Assembly: GCA_024220525.1 (NCBI GenBank)
Contig: JAMYWO010000003.1
Span: 243,169 to 307,168, forward strand
Origin: Cochliopodium minus
Taxonomy: Eukaryota > Discosea > Himatismenida > Cochliopodiidae
Length of the DNA: 64,000 nt
Direction of reading: 5' to 3'
The position numbers and the translations under genes are program-made. Positions 47,474 to 58,680 of this stretch are shown in pieces; the stretch's first letter is position 1, and each line of letters starts with the position of its first letter. Under the pieces are notes generated by a model, which saw nothing but the letters and a program-made list of their open reading frames with translations, did not search any database and was not told the origin of the DNA.

Positions 47474-48784
47474 TTATTGTAAATCTTTCCCTTTTAAAAT
47501 TGATCTGAATTTAAAATAAATTTTTTTTTTTTTGTTGATGAAAATAGCGAATGGAGACCTCTTTTCTTTTGGGAGGTAAGATAGATCAAGAACAATTNCA
47601 TTGTTTCCATTGTTTTCATTGTTGCTGTGATGGAAAGGAGAGTTGCGGTAATGTTTAGGAGAATCGCTATTAAATAAACGAGAGGGAGACTTGTTGGGAT
47701 AGATCTCTCCTGTTGAAGAAGGGGACCTGGAAGAAGGGGAGGGGGGATGATGGAGGGGAGGTGTGTTTTTTGGAGGAATTCCTACGATCCTATCTGTGTA
47801 GCCAGATGGGGTGTCCTCTAAGGAGATGAGGTTGTGGTGATTTTTTGGTCCAATTTGAGATTGAGAAGCTTTTTTAAAGGTGAAAGATTGCAAGGTCATC
47901 ATGGATGTTTCTCTTTCTGTCAAATATAACTCTGGTATTATCCCTTTTGCCAAATCTACTCCTGGTAATGCTTGTTCCAATATCTTTTTTCTTCTCAACA
48001 TTAATATTTGGTTTGATGTGAACAACTATTGGTATTTTAATGAAGATATAAAACAGATTACAAAGATATATTTGATTGACCATAGATATTGAAGATAATG
48101 TTGGACATCTCTTTAAATATATTTTATCATAACTTATAAAAACGAATAATCAAGAATATTTAAAAAAAATGATATTATTGAATGCAAATTATTTGATGAA
48201 TTGAAGTTATTATGATATATAAACAATCCATATAAAGAAAATAAAGTTTTTTTTTTTACATTTTTGATTTTCATTTCGATTCTAATTGTTATTTCAGGAC
48301 ACCTATTATCTTCTCCAAAATATTCATCTGCTTTAAATGTAAATACTTGTACACCTGAAATCATGTTCTTTCTAATTTGGATCTTTAAAAGTTGTAAAAT
48401 TTGTTATGTTAATAAATATGGGATAATATTTCATATAACAAAATTTTACCTTAAATCCAGCGACTTTCTCATATTTTTTGAATAATAGTTTCTTTGTAAA
48501 AACTTCTATATTCAAAATTTTGGAAGATGAAAAGATTTTGATTTTCCCATATTCAGGGTTTATTGTTTGATTCCATTTTGGTTGAGATGATTTTACTGAT
48601 TTTTTACTTTTTCCAATGTAATCTTTATCCAAATGAACTTTGCATACATATCTTCCTTCTTGAAAATCTTTTCCTTCCATTACTTTTAAATTGAGGTAAA
48701 ATAAATTTTTGATTATATAATTGATTATATGTTACTAAATAATGTAAAATCTGCTTCAATGGATAATCCTCCATCTGTTGACAT
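47474..48784 (-). CDS. C2-domain protein with Pro/Ser/Asn-rich tail
   Basis: Four exons are proposed (48784-48736, 48682-48440, 48354-48260, 48025-47474), 312 residues. The donor of exon 2 (GTTATA) is atypical; it was chosen because the commoner GTAAAA eight to ten bases upstream breaks the frame. Residues 15-110 look like a C2 domain: MEGKDF, YVCKVHLDKDYIGKSK, QPKWNQTINPEY, then a strand and FKADEYFGEDNRCPEITIRIEM. The calcium-binding Asp set is incomplete, so binding may be calcium-independent. The tail has IGPKNHHN, several SPS and PPSPSS motifs and an Asn run. One base in the last exon (47598) is undetermined. C2 domains usually bring proteins to phospholipid membranes. Confidence 0.65.
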
Positions 48785-49447
48785 AGTTGATAATTATTTT
48801 TAATCCAAATTTTTTATTTTTAAAATTTTTTTCAGCGAGAAATTATATTCTATTTTTGAGATTAAAATAAATATCGAATTTCTCGAAAACAAATCACAAC
48901 TTTGTTTTCTTCATTGGTCAAAAGATTCATCCAAAAAGTTTTGAAACAAGAAAATGATTACAAAATTTGAAAAAATAAAATTTTTTATTGATACTAATGT
49001 TGAAATTAAAGGTGTTTGGATGTCATGAATTTGCAAAAGATTTGATAACAAAAAAAAGAATTATCCAATCATAGGTAAAAATAGAATGAAAAGATTGAGA
49101 GTTTTTTGTAATTTGGTTAATTAAAAAAAAAAAATTTAAAAAATTTAAAATTAATGTAAAATTAAAAAAAAAAACAAAAATTACAAACCAAAAACTCCAA
49201 AGTTTGCACAACCCATACACCACAAACAAAAAACAAATCAAAAAAAAAAAGCGCACAACAGCTGAAGAGCAATGAAGAACCAAATCTGAAAAAGTAGCAA
49301 GTTTGTTAGCATAAAAAAGAGTTTTTGAGTCAAAAGGTCGCCAAATATGCAAAACACATCTTTTTTGTTTGGATTTTTGTTTAACAATGGAAATTTAATA
49401 AAAACTTTTCAAATCAAAAAAAAAGATGTGTTTTTTTTTTCTCCTTT
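48785..49447. other. intergenic region
   Basis: Between two minus-strand genes. Frames here encode only Phe/Leu-rich runs from A/T tracts. A patch of higher complexity at 49180-49350 has no start or splice pattern I can support. It should contain the ODC 3' region and the C2-gene promoter. Confidence 0.5.
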
Positions 49448-51882
49448 CTACTTTTTGTTCAAGTCTTTGACTTGTTCTTTTGTGATCTTAGGAGAATCTT
49501 TGTTTTCTTTGTTTTGTGGTGGTGTTTCGTCGTCCATGATGATGAAATACTTGGAGTTTGGAACTGTGAAACCATTCTAAAAAAAGATAATGAATATTAA
49601 AGTAAAGAGATAATAAATATTAAAATAAAAAAATAATCAAAAAAAAAACTAACGAATGAAGAAGCAGAAGAAATGGTGTAAGCACCCATATGAGGAAAAT
49701 AGATCCAATCGTCCAACTCTAGCTCAGGCAAGTCAATGTCACGACAAATGACATCGATAGAGTCACAAGTAGGTCCAAAGAGGCAACTTTTGTGAAGTTC
49801 TGCGTTCTCATCAAAAGTTTTGAGGGGGATAGGAAGAGGGTTTGCATGATCGAAAACGATGTTGTTAAAAGAACCATAGACTCCATCAGAAAGATAGTAC
49901 ATCTTCTTTTCGGTGACAGTGTTTTCTTGGCTGGCAGTTACTTCTGATTGGGAATCCTCGTTGTGATCATCGTTTCCAACCAATCTGAAATGATTTTGTG
50001 CTTGGGTTCCTGTTGTTATTTTTGTTCTTTTTGAGATGATGTTCACTGCCAAAGTGTATGCCTCGGTACAAAAGTATCTTCCTGGTTCAGCAATAATTCT
50101 ATTCAAAGAAAAAGATAAGTTGATAAAATTTTAAGAAAAAGATAAGTTGATGAATAACTAGGGGAATTTAAAAAAAAAAAAAGAGAATTTACTTTATATT
50201 TTTCTCTGGGAAAATTTCGTTCAAACTATTACATGCAGCTTCAGCAATATCAGGGAATTTAAGTTTGGTATTATCAGTACCAGGAAATCCTCCTCCAATA
50301 TCAAGCAATTTCATTTGGAAACCTTCTTCTACAGCAATATCCCAGATTTGGCGAGCAAGTTTGATAGCATCAGGCCATGCTTGGTTGGAAAAGCATCCAC
50401 TCCCTACGTGAAAACTGACACCAATCAAATTTGCACCTATTTCTTTACATTTTTTGATGAGCTTTGTGCTTTCGGCTAAAGATGCACCAAATTTTGTTCC
50501 GAAAGGCATGAGGGAATGAGAATCATCTGGTAATATTCTCAATACCAATTGTGCTTCTTTATACATGTTGAATATCTTTCCAAGTTCATCAGAATTGTCA
50601 AAAGTCATCATAGCCACGCCATTGTTTTTAGCATACTCGATATGATCTCTTCCTTTGCAAGGATTGGCGAAAATGATATCCTCAGTTTTGACACCCAAAG
50701 ATAAAACTTCCTCCAATTCTGGTTTGGATGCACAATCGAATCCAGCACCCAACATTGCCAAAGTTCTGACCAAGTTAACATCAGGATTAGACTTTACAGC
50801 ATAAAAAGCCTTTGCTCTTGGCATCAATTTCTTCCAGAGAAGCCATTTGTCAATGACAACACCCAAATTACAAAAGTAGAATCCACCAAAATCTTTCTTT
50901 TCTTTTTCTTTCATGAGGAGTTGTTCCAATTGTTTTGTTTCTGTCTCTTTTACGATGGAGATGTGCTTGGATAATTCTTGGTAGATTTTCTGTTTGAGTA
51001 AAATGGCTTCTGGTTGTTTGTTAGCCTTGTGAGATCCGAACAAAACACCCTTGGTACCCACAAACAATTGTTTCAAAAGTTTTTTTTTCTTGGTCTTTTT
51101 TTTGAGCTTTTTAAGTTTTTTCTTTGCCTTGGATCTTCCCTTCATGTTGATGATTGATTTGGGCTTCTTTGGTTTTTGTGGTTTTTGTTTTTTGTTCTTC
51201 TTTTTTTTGAGCTTTTTTTTTGGATCCAATTCGCCTTCCGGCAAATCGATATCAGGTTCTTTTCTTTGATGCCCTTCTTGTACTATATCTTCAGATTTTT
51301 CATACTTATTTTCTTCATCAACACTCAATCTATTATTAGATGTTTGTCCTTCTGTTGAAAAATCTTCTATATCGTCATGTTCATCATGTTCTTCATGATC
51401 CTCTTCATGATCATCTTCTTCATGATCATTATCTTCGTGATCAGACCCTTTTGCGGATTTGCTGTTTGGAAGATATTGTTGAATTGTATCTTCGGTGAGG
51501 AGCATTGATCTTGTATCACTGAATACTTGAAGCAACAAGTGTCTCAAATCTTCAATTTGCTTTTTCATTTGTTCATTTTGGTTGTGGAGTGTTTGATTCT
51601 CTTCAACAAGATTCTCCATGGTGTAGTGCTCATCATTTCCATTTTCATCAATATATTCATCTTTCTGGGATTCTAAAATTTTTTGTAATTAAATTTATCA
51701 TAAATCAAAAATTATTATAATTTTTAATAATCGTTATGGAAAGATAAAAAAAAAATTAGGGATTAAATACCGCTATCTGATTCGACACCATCCATTAATT
51801 TGCTTAAATTCTCTGATTGCTCTGATTTTTGAGCTAATAAATGCAATTCTTCTAGACTTATAGAACTGACCGATTTTTTCAT
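49448..51882 (-). CDS. odc: ornithine decarboxylase with long charged N-terminal extension
   Basis: Four exons (51882-51771, 51672-50193, 50098-49654, 49576-49448; TAG) give 721 residues; typical ODC is 400-460. It converts ornithine to putrescine with pyridoxal phosphate, the first step of polyamine synthesis. The ODC core starts near residue 290: PRAKAFYAVKSN (PLP lysine about residue 325), FDCASKPELEEVL, FANPCK, VSFHVGSGC (His stacking on PLP), DIGGGFPG, IIAEPGRYF, FGPTCDSIDV (catalytic Cys at the dimer partner's site) and a final FPHMGAYT. All expected active-site residues are present. The extension has an Asp/Glu/His-rich stretch (HEEDDHEEDHEEHDEHDD) and a Lys-rich stretch (KKKLKKKKNKKQKPQKPKK) like a nucleolar signal. 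The C-terminal tail ends in Lys/Glu/Pro-rich sequence. A 20-residue acidic insert interrupts the core before KKMYYLSDG. Confidence 0.93.
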
Positions 51883-52442
51883 TTTTTAAAAATTCTTCCA
51901 ATTTTTAGGGAGATTTAAATAAAAGGGGTACCATTAATATTTTTCAACATATATAAATTTTTAAAGAAAATTTACCTTTTTTTTTTAATCTTATATATGA
52001 TTAATTTATTGTTATTATTTTTATTGTTTTATTTTGAAATTGATTGATTTTTCCAAATAAAAAAGTTTTTTTCTTTGATTATTTTTATTAAGAGTATTTT
52101 ATAATTTTGATTTTTTTTTTTTTTTTTTTTTTATATTTTTTATAATTTTATTTTCTTATATTCTTTTTTTCTCAATTTTTTCTTTGATTTGATCAAAGTT
52201 TTTTTTAACAATAGTCGAATTTATTTGAGAAACAAATGGATTATAAATTTTTTTTTTTGAGATTGAATTCTCTTTTCCCAATTGAACTCCATATGACTCG
52301 GAATCATTTTAATGCTAATAAAGATTTTTTTCGTAAAAAAGCATAAATATTTCAAAAAAAAAAAAAGTGATGACATTAAATAAAGAAAGGAAGAAGGGGA
52401 TATACATAAAATCTATTTAATACATTGTTTTAACAGGATATA
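51883..52442. other. intergenic region
   Basis: Between the ODC start and the end of the papain-like gene, both minus strand. T-rich on the plus strand, with a long run near 52100-52135. No gene is visible; the ODC promoter should be at its left end. Confidence 0.55.
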
Positions 52443-54042
52443 TTAATTTCCCGAAAAGGAATTTGAGATCTTTGATGAAACATTAATCTTGCTATCATTT
52501 GAATTGGAATAACCTGACAATTGATGAACTGTGAAAAACGGAATTTAAGATTTAAAATTTAACAAAAAAAAAAAGTTATTTACCTGGTAGTTTTTCAAAA
52601 TTGTTATCTATTAATAAAGTAGGAGCGTCAAGAGGACAATTTTGACAAACTTCTCCTTTCATTTGGTAAGCCCTATGAAAAGCTTTGACTAAAGAAGAAG
52701 CGTCCATAAAATTTTCAATATTTTCAATGTGCCAATTATCCAACTCTTTTATATTGAAATGATTTGTTAAAAAAAAAATCTTTGAATAAAAATGAGTTAC
52801 CTTCATGTGATTCCCAGGAAACAATGACTTTACCTTTTTTTAAAAAATAATTTAAAAAAATTAAATTTAAAAATTAAAAAAAATAATGGAAATTACCTTT
52901 ACTGACCAAACAAGGATTTACTTGTTCAACAGAGTGTTTATATTCGGAAATATAGTTAATGTAATCCCCTACAAAACCTTGATAACTACTAAAATTTTCG
53001 TTAAAACCAAGTGCTTTGAAGATTTCTCGAGAAAAAATTTGACAATTTGCATCTTTAGAGTTGTACATTTTTTTACAGTTCCATTCTTGTATTATTTTTG
53101 ATATTGCTAATCTTGATTCCTTTGTATTTTTGAATGCAGGCACTTCTACTCCATCTTTGTTTTGAGGGTAAAATACAGCCGTTGCTCCTTCTCCTTTCCA
53201 ATCTGTCGAAATTTTAATTAAAGATTAAAATTTTTACTTTTCTTTTTCTCAAATTTGATAAAGGAAATCATTTGGGATTTGTTTCATTGATTTTTGTTTT
53301 ACCTTTGATAAATGCAAAGCTTGAGTTGAACCAATGAACAACCTCTGATAAATAAATTTTATTAAAACTAATTAAAATTAAAATGGAATTCAGAAAAGTA
53401 CTTTCTGCCACTTGTATAGCAACGTGACAGGATCCTATCAAAAAAAAAATTTTTAAAATTATAAAATATCTTCAATTCTATCAAAAGGCTAATTATCGAA
53501 ACATTTTAAAATATTCTTTTAATATTGTTCATAAGCAATTATTAAGATTTATAATTACCCAATTCTTGTGTTAATGAAGCAAATCTACCTATAAATTTTT
53601 GTTTTGATGTTTCTAATACATTATGTTTGACGTATAATCTAATTATGAAGTATCTGATTTGTTTCAAATTGAAGGTGAAATGAATTTTTTAAGGAAATTT
53701 ATTTTATTTATTTTCGATTAATTTTTACTCATGTTCCATATTATTGGTGGTTCCAAACAATTGTTCTTCTATTCTATCCAAATCAGTTAGATCAAGGAAT
53801 TCTTCAGTAATATCTTCATTTTCTCCTTTCTCCAATAAAGTTCTTATCATACTGCAAACTTTTTTATTACTTTCTGGATTACAATATTAAATCAAAATTC
53901 AATAATGTTTTTAATATTCACCTATAGGTAATTTCAAATCTATATCAAGCTTATTTAATTTATTCTTTTTCTATTTTTCAATAAAGATTATTCCAATGAA
54001 AAGAAAATGAAAATATGTTACTCCTGATTGTTGATTTCCCAT
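52443..54042 (-). CDS. permuted-papain-like (LRAT/PPPDE-type) protein
   Basis: Ten short exons (54042-54022, 53970-53922, 53873-53729, 53653-53559, 53434-53402, 53344-53303, 53202-52897, 52833-52801, 52745-52584, 52528-52443) give 323 residues, every junction in phase. Three exons are 33-42 bases. MGNQQSG predicts N-myristoylation. The central region has a conserved-looking His after a Gly (GSCHVAIQV), an aromatic strand (VVHWFNSSFAFIKDW) and, about 65 residues later, NCQIFSREIFKALG. That His-then-Cys order with a Cys at the N-terminus of a helix is typical of permuted papain folds such as LRAT, PPPDE and related amoebal proteins. A hydrolase or acyltransferase active on proteins or lipids is the inference. 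A later CQNCPLD pair is unexplained. No alignment was possible. Confidence 0.6.
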
Positions 54043-54312
54043 TTCCTTAAATATATGATCACTATATAAAAAAATCTTTCTTTTTTTTTTCTTTCTTCTT
54101 TGAAAAAAATATCAATATTAGTCCTCAATGATTTAATTACGAACATATTTTATCATGAAATCCATTATTTTTTTTCACTGATAGAGATCAAGTCAATTTA
54201 ACTAAACTAAATATAAAACTCTGATTAGAAGTTTCAATTTGATGGGGAATTCTCAATGATTAGATAAAATAGATTAGATGAGATCAAATTAAAATTTTTC
54301 AAAAAAAAAAAA

Positions 54313-57300
54313 ATGGACTTTAAGATTTTTCTCAAGAGTATTGTTGAATCGATATTTTTTGGATACATGGTTGTTTATTTCAGAGCATTTTTGATTTTGC
54401 TTTGGAATTATCACTTTTTCTTCATTTTTTCATTTATCCTCTTCATTTTGGTATCTGTTCTTATTGCAGAAACTTTGGAAAGAATAAATAGGCATTTGGC
54501 ATCTGCATATTCAATAATGTGCATAACACCTTGGATTTGCTTACTTGTAGTGATTGCATATTTATTTCAATTAAGAAAAGAAAAGAGAATTTTGAATTCA
54601 TACTTTACTCAGCGTACCATTTCCATATTTATTGATTTTATTTTGGATATAATTCCAATATTCTTTTTCTTTATCCAATTCTGTTTCTAAATCTGATTCT
54701 AATCTCTTATTTTTTTTTAATTAAGTAAATTCAATAACATGGGTATTCATTGCAAATATATGCTTCTGGTTTTGTAGTTTAAGAGGATTGAAACACCATA
54801 CTTCTTCATTTTCTTGTTATCTTGATACGTAAAAAAAAAAAAAAAAGAAATGGTTATTTAATTGAAATTTCACTTTTACAATTTCATTTTATTTATTAAT
54901 TTTTTGAAAAAAAAATTAGAAAAAAAGAAGTGAAACAAAGATTGGGATTTTATCCACCAAATGTGACAAGAAAAAGTGAGAAGTTGCCAGCATTCAAAAG
55001 CATGTTGAAAATAGAAGATGCAAGAAAGCAAAGAGAAAATTTTCTAAAAAAATTTCCAAATGAGGAAATAAAAGAATTTTTAAAAGAAGATTCGGAAATA
55101 GAAATAGAGGTGAAAGTGGAGGAAGAGGTAGGAGAAGAGGAATGGATCCTTGCTCCTTCTTATCTTCTCTTGAGGAGTTTTTATCCTTCCGATGGACTCA
55201 AATATGACAAACTGAGATTCAGTTTCAACAGAAATGGTGATGCTCCTTTCAGCAGAGCTACTTGGCCTTATGATATAATTTGGATTCAAAGTAAAAAGAT
55301 TATTTTTAAAATTTAACATTTGATCTGATTTTTCAAAAATATTTAAACAAAAAAAAAAAATTTTAACATTTTGAATCTTTTTAAAATAATTTTTTTTCAT
55401 TTTTCATTTTTCATTTTTCATTTTTCATTTTTTATTTTTTTATTTTTTATTTTTGTTTTTTATTTTTGTTGTATTTTTTTTTGAATTTTTTTTCATTTTT
55501 TTCATTTTTATTTTGTATTTTATATTTTATTTTGTTTTTTTATTTTGTATTTTTTTTTGCATTGTATTTTATTTTATTTTTATTTATTTTTTTATTTTAT
55601 TTGTATTTATTTTATATTTTTTAAAAAAAAGATGAGGGAACAGAAGTGAATTTTCCATGGTTTTTCAAAGATGACATGGAAGGAACCTACCAGAAATTTT
55701 TTCTTTACTTGGAAAACTTCAGAGGGAAAAAAGTGGAATTAGAAAAAGAAGGGTTTTCTTTCTACCATTTCCTTTTCGAAAGTTGCAAAGAAGAATTTTT
55801 AAAAGCGGGAATTTTAACCTCCAAAAAATTAATAAAAAAAGAAATTAATTCTTGGAATGAAAAGGTGGTAAAGTTGAGAAAAGATTTTGTTGAGAAACAT
55901 TATGTTGTTTTCGATGATGTTCTCTCTTCTTATCAGCAAATTCCCATTCAGTCTTATTATCGTTCTCTTCGCTCCAAACATGATCAGTCTGGTATTTTTA
56001 CTCTTGTTGATGATGGATGTAATTTTGATTTTTAATTTTTTTTTTTTTTATATTTTTTTTTCATTTTTTTTATTTTTCTGTTTGTCATTTTTAGAGATGT
56101 TCAAAATTTTACAACAGTTTAAATTTTGTTACTATTCAATTTATATCCGCTTACATGTCATTTTTCATTTTTCATTTTTATCTTTTTCTTTTTCTTTTTC
56201 TTTTTCTTTGTATTTTTTTTTTTTTTTTCATTTTTTATTTATTCATTTTAATTCTATTTTTTGTAAGATTTTTTATGGTGGAGAGAACCATTGGCAAGTT
56301 TATTGAACATTCAATTCACTAAACTAATAAAAAGAATCACAGGAGATGTCGATCTCAAAGCCACTCGGCCTGTTTCGTAAAATCCCCCTCTCCATATTCT
56401 TCTTTCAAATTTAATTTATTTTAAATTAAATTTTTAATTTTTAATTTTTAATTTAATTTAAATTTTATTTTATTTTATTTTCTTCAAAATAAAGATTGTG
56501 GTACCCTAGTGGTTCAATGATTTCTATACATGTTGATGAATATCCTCCTTTTTATTATGCAATGACATATGGGTAAAAATTTTTTTTAAAAAATGTATAA
56601 AACAAGTATTCTTATTTAAAAATAATTCGAAATTATTGGATATGTAAAAAATAAAAAGTAAATAAAAAAATAAAAAATAAAATTAATGCAAAAAATAATA
56701 AATAAAAAATGATAAAAATAAATAATAAAATAATAAAAAATGATAGAAAATAAATAATTAAATAATAAATTATTAAAATAAAAATCAAAAATCAAAAATT
56801 AAATAAAAAAGAAAGAATTAAATAAAAGTTTATTAAATTTAGATTAATTTAAATTAATCAAAAAAAACTAAATAATATTTGTTTTTCTCGAATTACAGAG
56901 TAGATTATGATGGTCCTTCTTTTTCACCTCTTTCTTTTGTCCCTGTTCATACTACGAGTATAAGAGTGATAGACGTTACTTTGACGAAAGGACAATGTTT
57001 TTTGTTCCAAGGAAACTGCACCCCTCATTTCAGAGATAGACTTGCAAAATCGACTTACACCATGGGGTCTTATTTTTTATTTTTATTTTTATTTTTATTT
57101 TTATTTTTATTTTTTATTTTTATTTTTATTTTTTATTTTATTTTTTTATTTTTGTATTTTTTATTTTTTTATTTTATTTTTGTTTTTTATTTTTATTTTT
57201 TATTTTTTATTTTTTATTTTTTTTATTTTATTTTTTATTTTTTATTTTTATTTAATATTGTAATGGCATTTTTAATTTTTTGTATTTTTCTTTAGTTTCT

Positions 57301-57392
57301 CTTCATCTTGGGAAAGAACATATAACCCATTTAATCCAAAAGAAGAAGGAGGTATTAAAGGGATCAACGTAATAAATAAAAAAATAGACTAG
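54313..57392 (+). CDS. membrane-anchored 2OG-Fe(II)-oxygenase-like protein
   Basis: Eight exons (54313-54682, 54726-54828, 54920-55290, 55632-56018, 56268-56376, 56495-56572, 56899-57066, 57296-57392) give 560 residues with phase kept throughout. Residues 1-160 hold about four hydrophobic spans (FRAFLILLWNY, IFSFILFILVSVLI, ICLLVVIAYLF, FIANICFWFC). A charged linker and a helical region follow. The C-terminal 150 residues contain WYPSGSMISIHVDEYPPF, with the H-x-D pair, then VTLTKGQCFLFQGNCTPHFRDRL, quoted here as GQCFLFQG and CTPHFRDRL, with a distal His and an Arg. H-x-D, His and Arg in that order match the iron and 2-oxoglutarate ligands of the dioxygenase superfamily, though His and Arg are closer together than usual. 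Substrate unknown. Introns are strongly T-rich. Confidence 0.6.
57067..57250. repeat. T-rich microsatellite intron
   Basis: Almost the whole intron 57067-57295 is runs of TTTTTA and TTTTA units on the sense strand. It is typical of the AT arrays that fill introns in this window. Confidence 0.8.
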
Positions 57393-57615
57393 TCCAATTT
57401 TTTATCAAACTTTGTGAAAACCAAAATTAAATTATTTTTTATCCATAAAAACTTTTTTGTGAAAAACTCTTTATTATTTTATTAATAAAACATTTAATTT
57501 TTAAAATATTTTTTGTATCAAAATTGATTTTATTTCACTTTCCCAATATACCAACATAACATTTTTCCAAAATAAACTCGTAATTGACCTATTTTTTAAC
57601 TCAAAAATTAAAGTT

Positions 57616-58164
57616 TTATTCATATCGGTAAAATAACATTACCCATTTGTGATATTCCTTTTTTTTTTTTTTGAAAGTCAAAATAAATCTTTAAATCTTT
57701 TTTTTATTTTACAAGAAATGTTTTTGTTGCATCTTTTCCCGAAACATCCATCAATATTTGTTTTCCTCCTGGATGATATTTGACATATTCTGTTATATTA
57801 TAAACCTTTTAATAAATATAAAATTATATTTATCAAAATTATTCAACAATATACTTTATTGTTGATTGATATCCATGCATCATTCTCGTTATCATGTTTT
57901 TTTAATTCTTCCTTTGTCACAACCAATCTTTCACCTTCTATTCCACTCATATTTTTATTATTTTCACGTAATTTATACCTTGATTCGAAGGAATGGTTGA
58001 TTAATTTCAAGGAGATTGATGAATAAATCAAGAATAGATGAATATATTTATTTTACCAATCATAGAGACCAAATCCTTGTGCTAATGCTATTATAGTGAA
58101 ATATATGATAAATATTCAATTATTGCAATTATTTACCAATCTTTTTTCTTTGTCTATTTTCCAT
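57616..58164 (-). CDS. NCB5OR-type cytochrome b5 domain protein
   Basis: Five very short exons (58164-58137, 58087-58057, 57978-57855, 57805-57713, 57657-57616) add up to 105 residues in phase. The sequence [20 protein letters not shown] matches the leader that precedes the b5 domain in NCB5OR (CYB5R4), where it reads R-x-K-x-x-L-x-x-G-x-S-L-x-D-W. The b5 core follows: [40 protein letters not shown] and [15 protein letters not shown]. Both haem-ligand histidines are present (HPGG and YHKW). The CS and flavin reductase domains of NCB5OR are absent, so this is a stand-alone electron carrier. Exons of 28, 31 and 42 bases are unusually small. Confidence 0.85.
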
Positions 58165-58680
58165 CAATTTTTTTTAAAAATTATTTTGTTATACACTTTC
58201 CATACATGAAGATTTGAAAATATTTTGTAATAGACTAAGCTTTGTGGGAATTGTGCAAAATTTTCTTTTTTCTAAACAAACTTTACAAAATTCCTAAGTA
58301 AAATGTCTCGATTCATTTAATAGAATTAAAAGGATTCCTATTTTGGAAGATGATTATTTAAAAGGAGAACTCAATTAAGGAAGATTAGATCAATTTAGAT
58401 CCCATGGTTCTTTTTTTTTAGAATCCAGGATTTTTTGGGCTTAACCTTTTCTATTATAAATAATAGATCACATTTTTTTATTCAATTATTATTTTTTTTA
58501 TTCAATTATTTCAATTTTTTTAGTTTAACAGATGAATTGTTATTCCTTATTTATTTGTTTTTTTTTTTACTTTCTTAAAGTTTTGAAAAAAATTATTTTT
58601 AAAAATTATTTTTAATTTTACAAACAAAAAGATACAAAATTTTAAAAAAAAAAGTTTTTTTTTTTTTTTTAAAACTTGAA
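58165..58680. other. intergenic region
   Basis: Between two minus-strand genes. No exon or RNA gene is visible. It holds the cytochrome b5 promoter and the 3' region of the RhoGEF gene, with long T runs at 58641-58675. Confidence 0.55.

Noticed and set aside
49023-49352. A small gene antisense or upstream of the ODC 3' end
   Set aside because: The frame is Phe/Val-rich, lacks a credible start and has no splice partners or recognisable domain.
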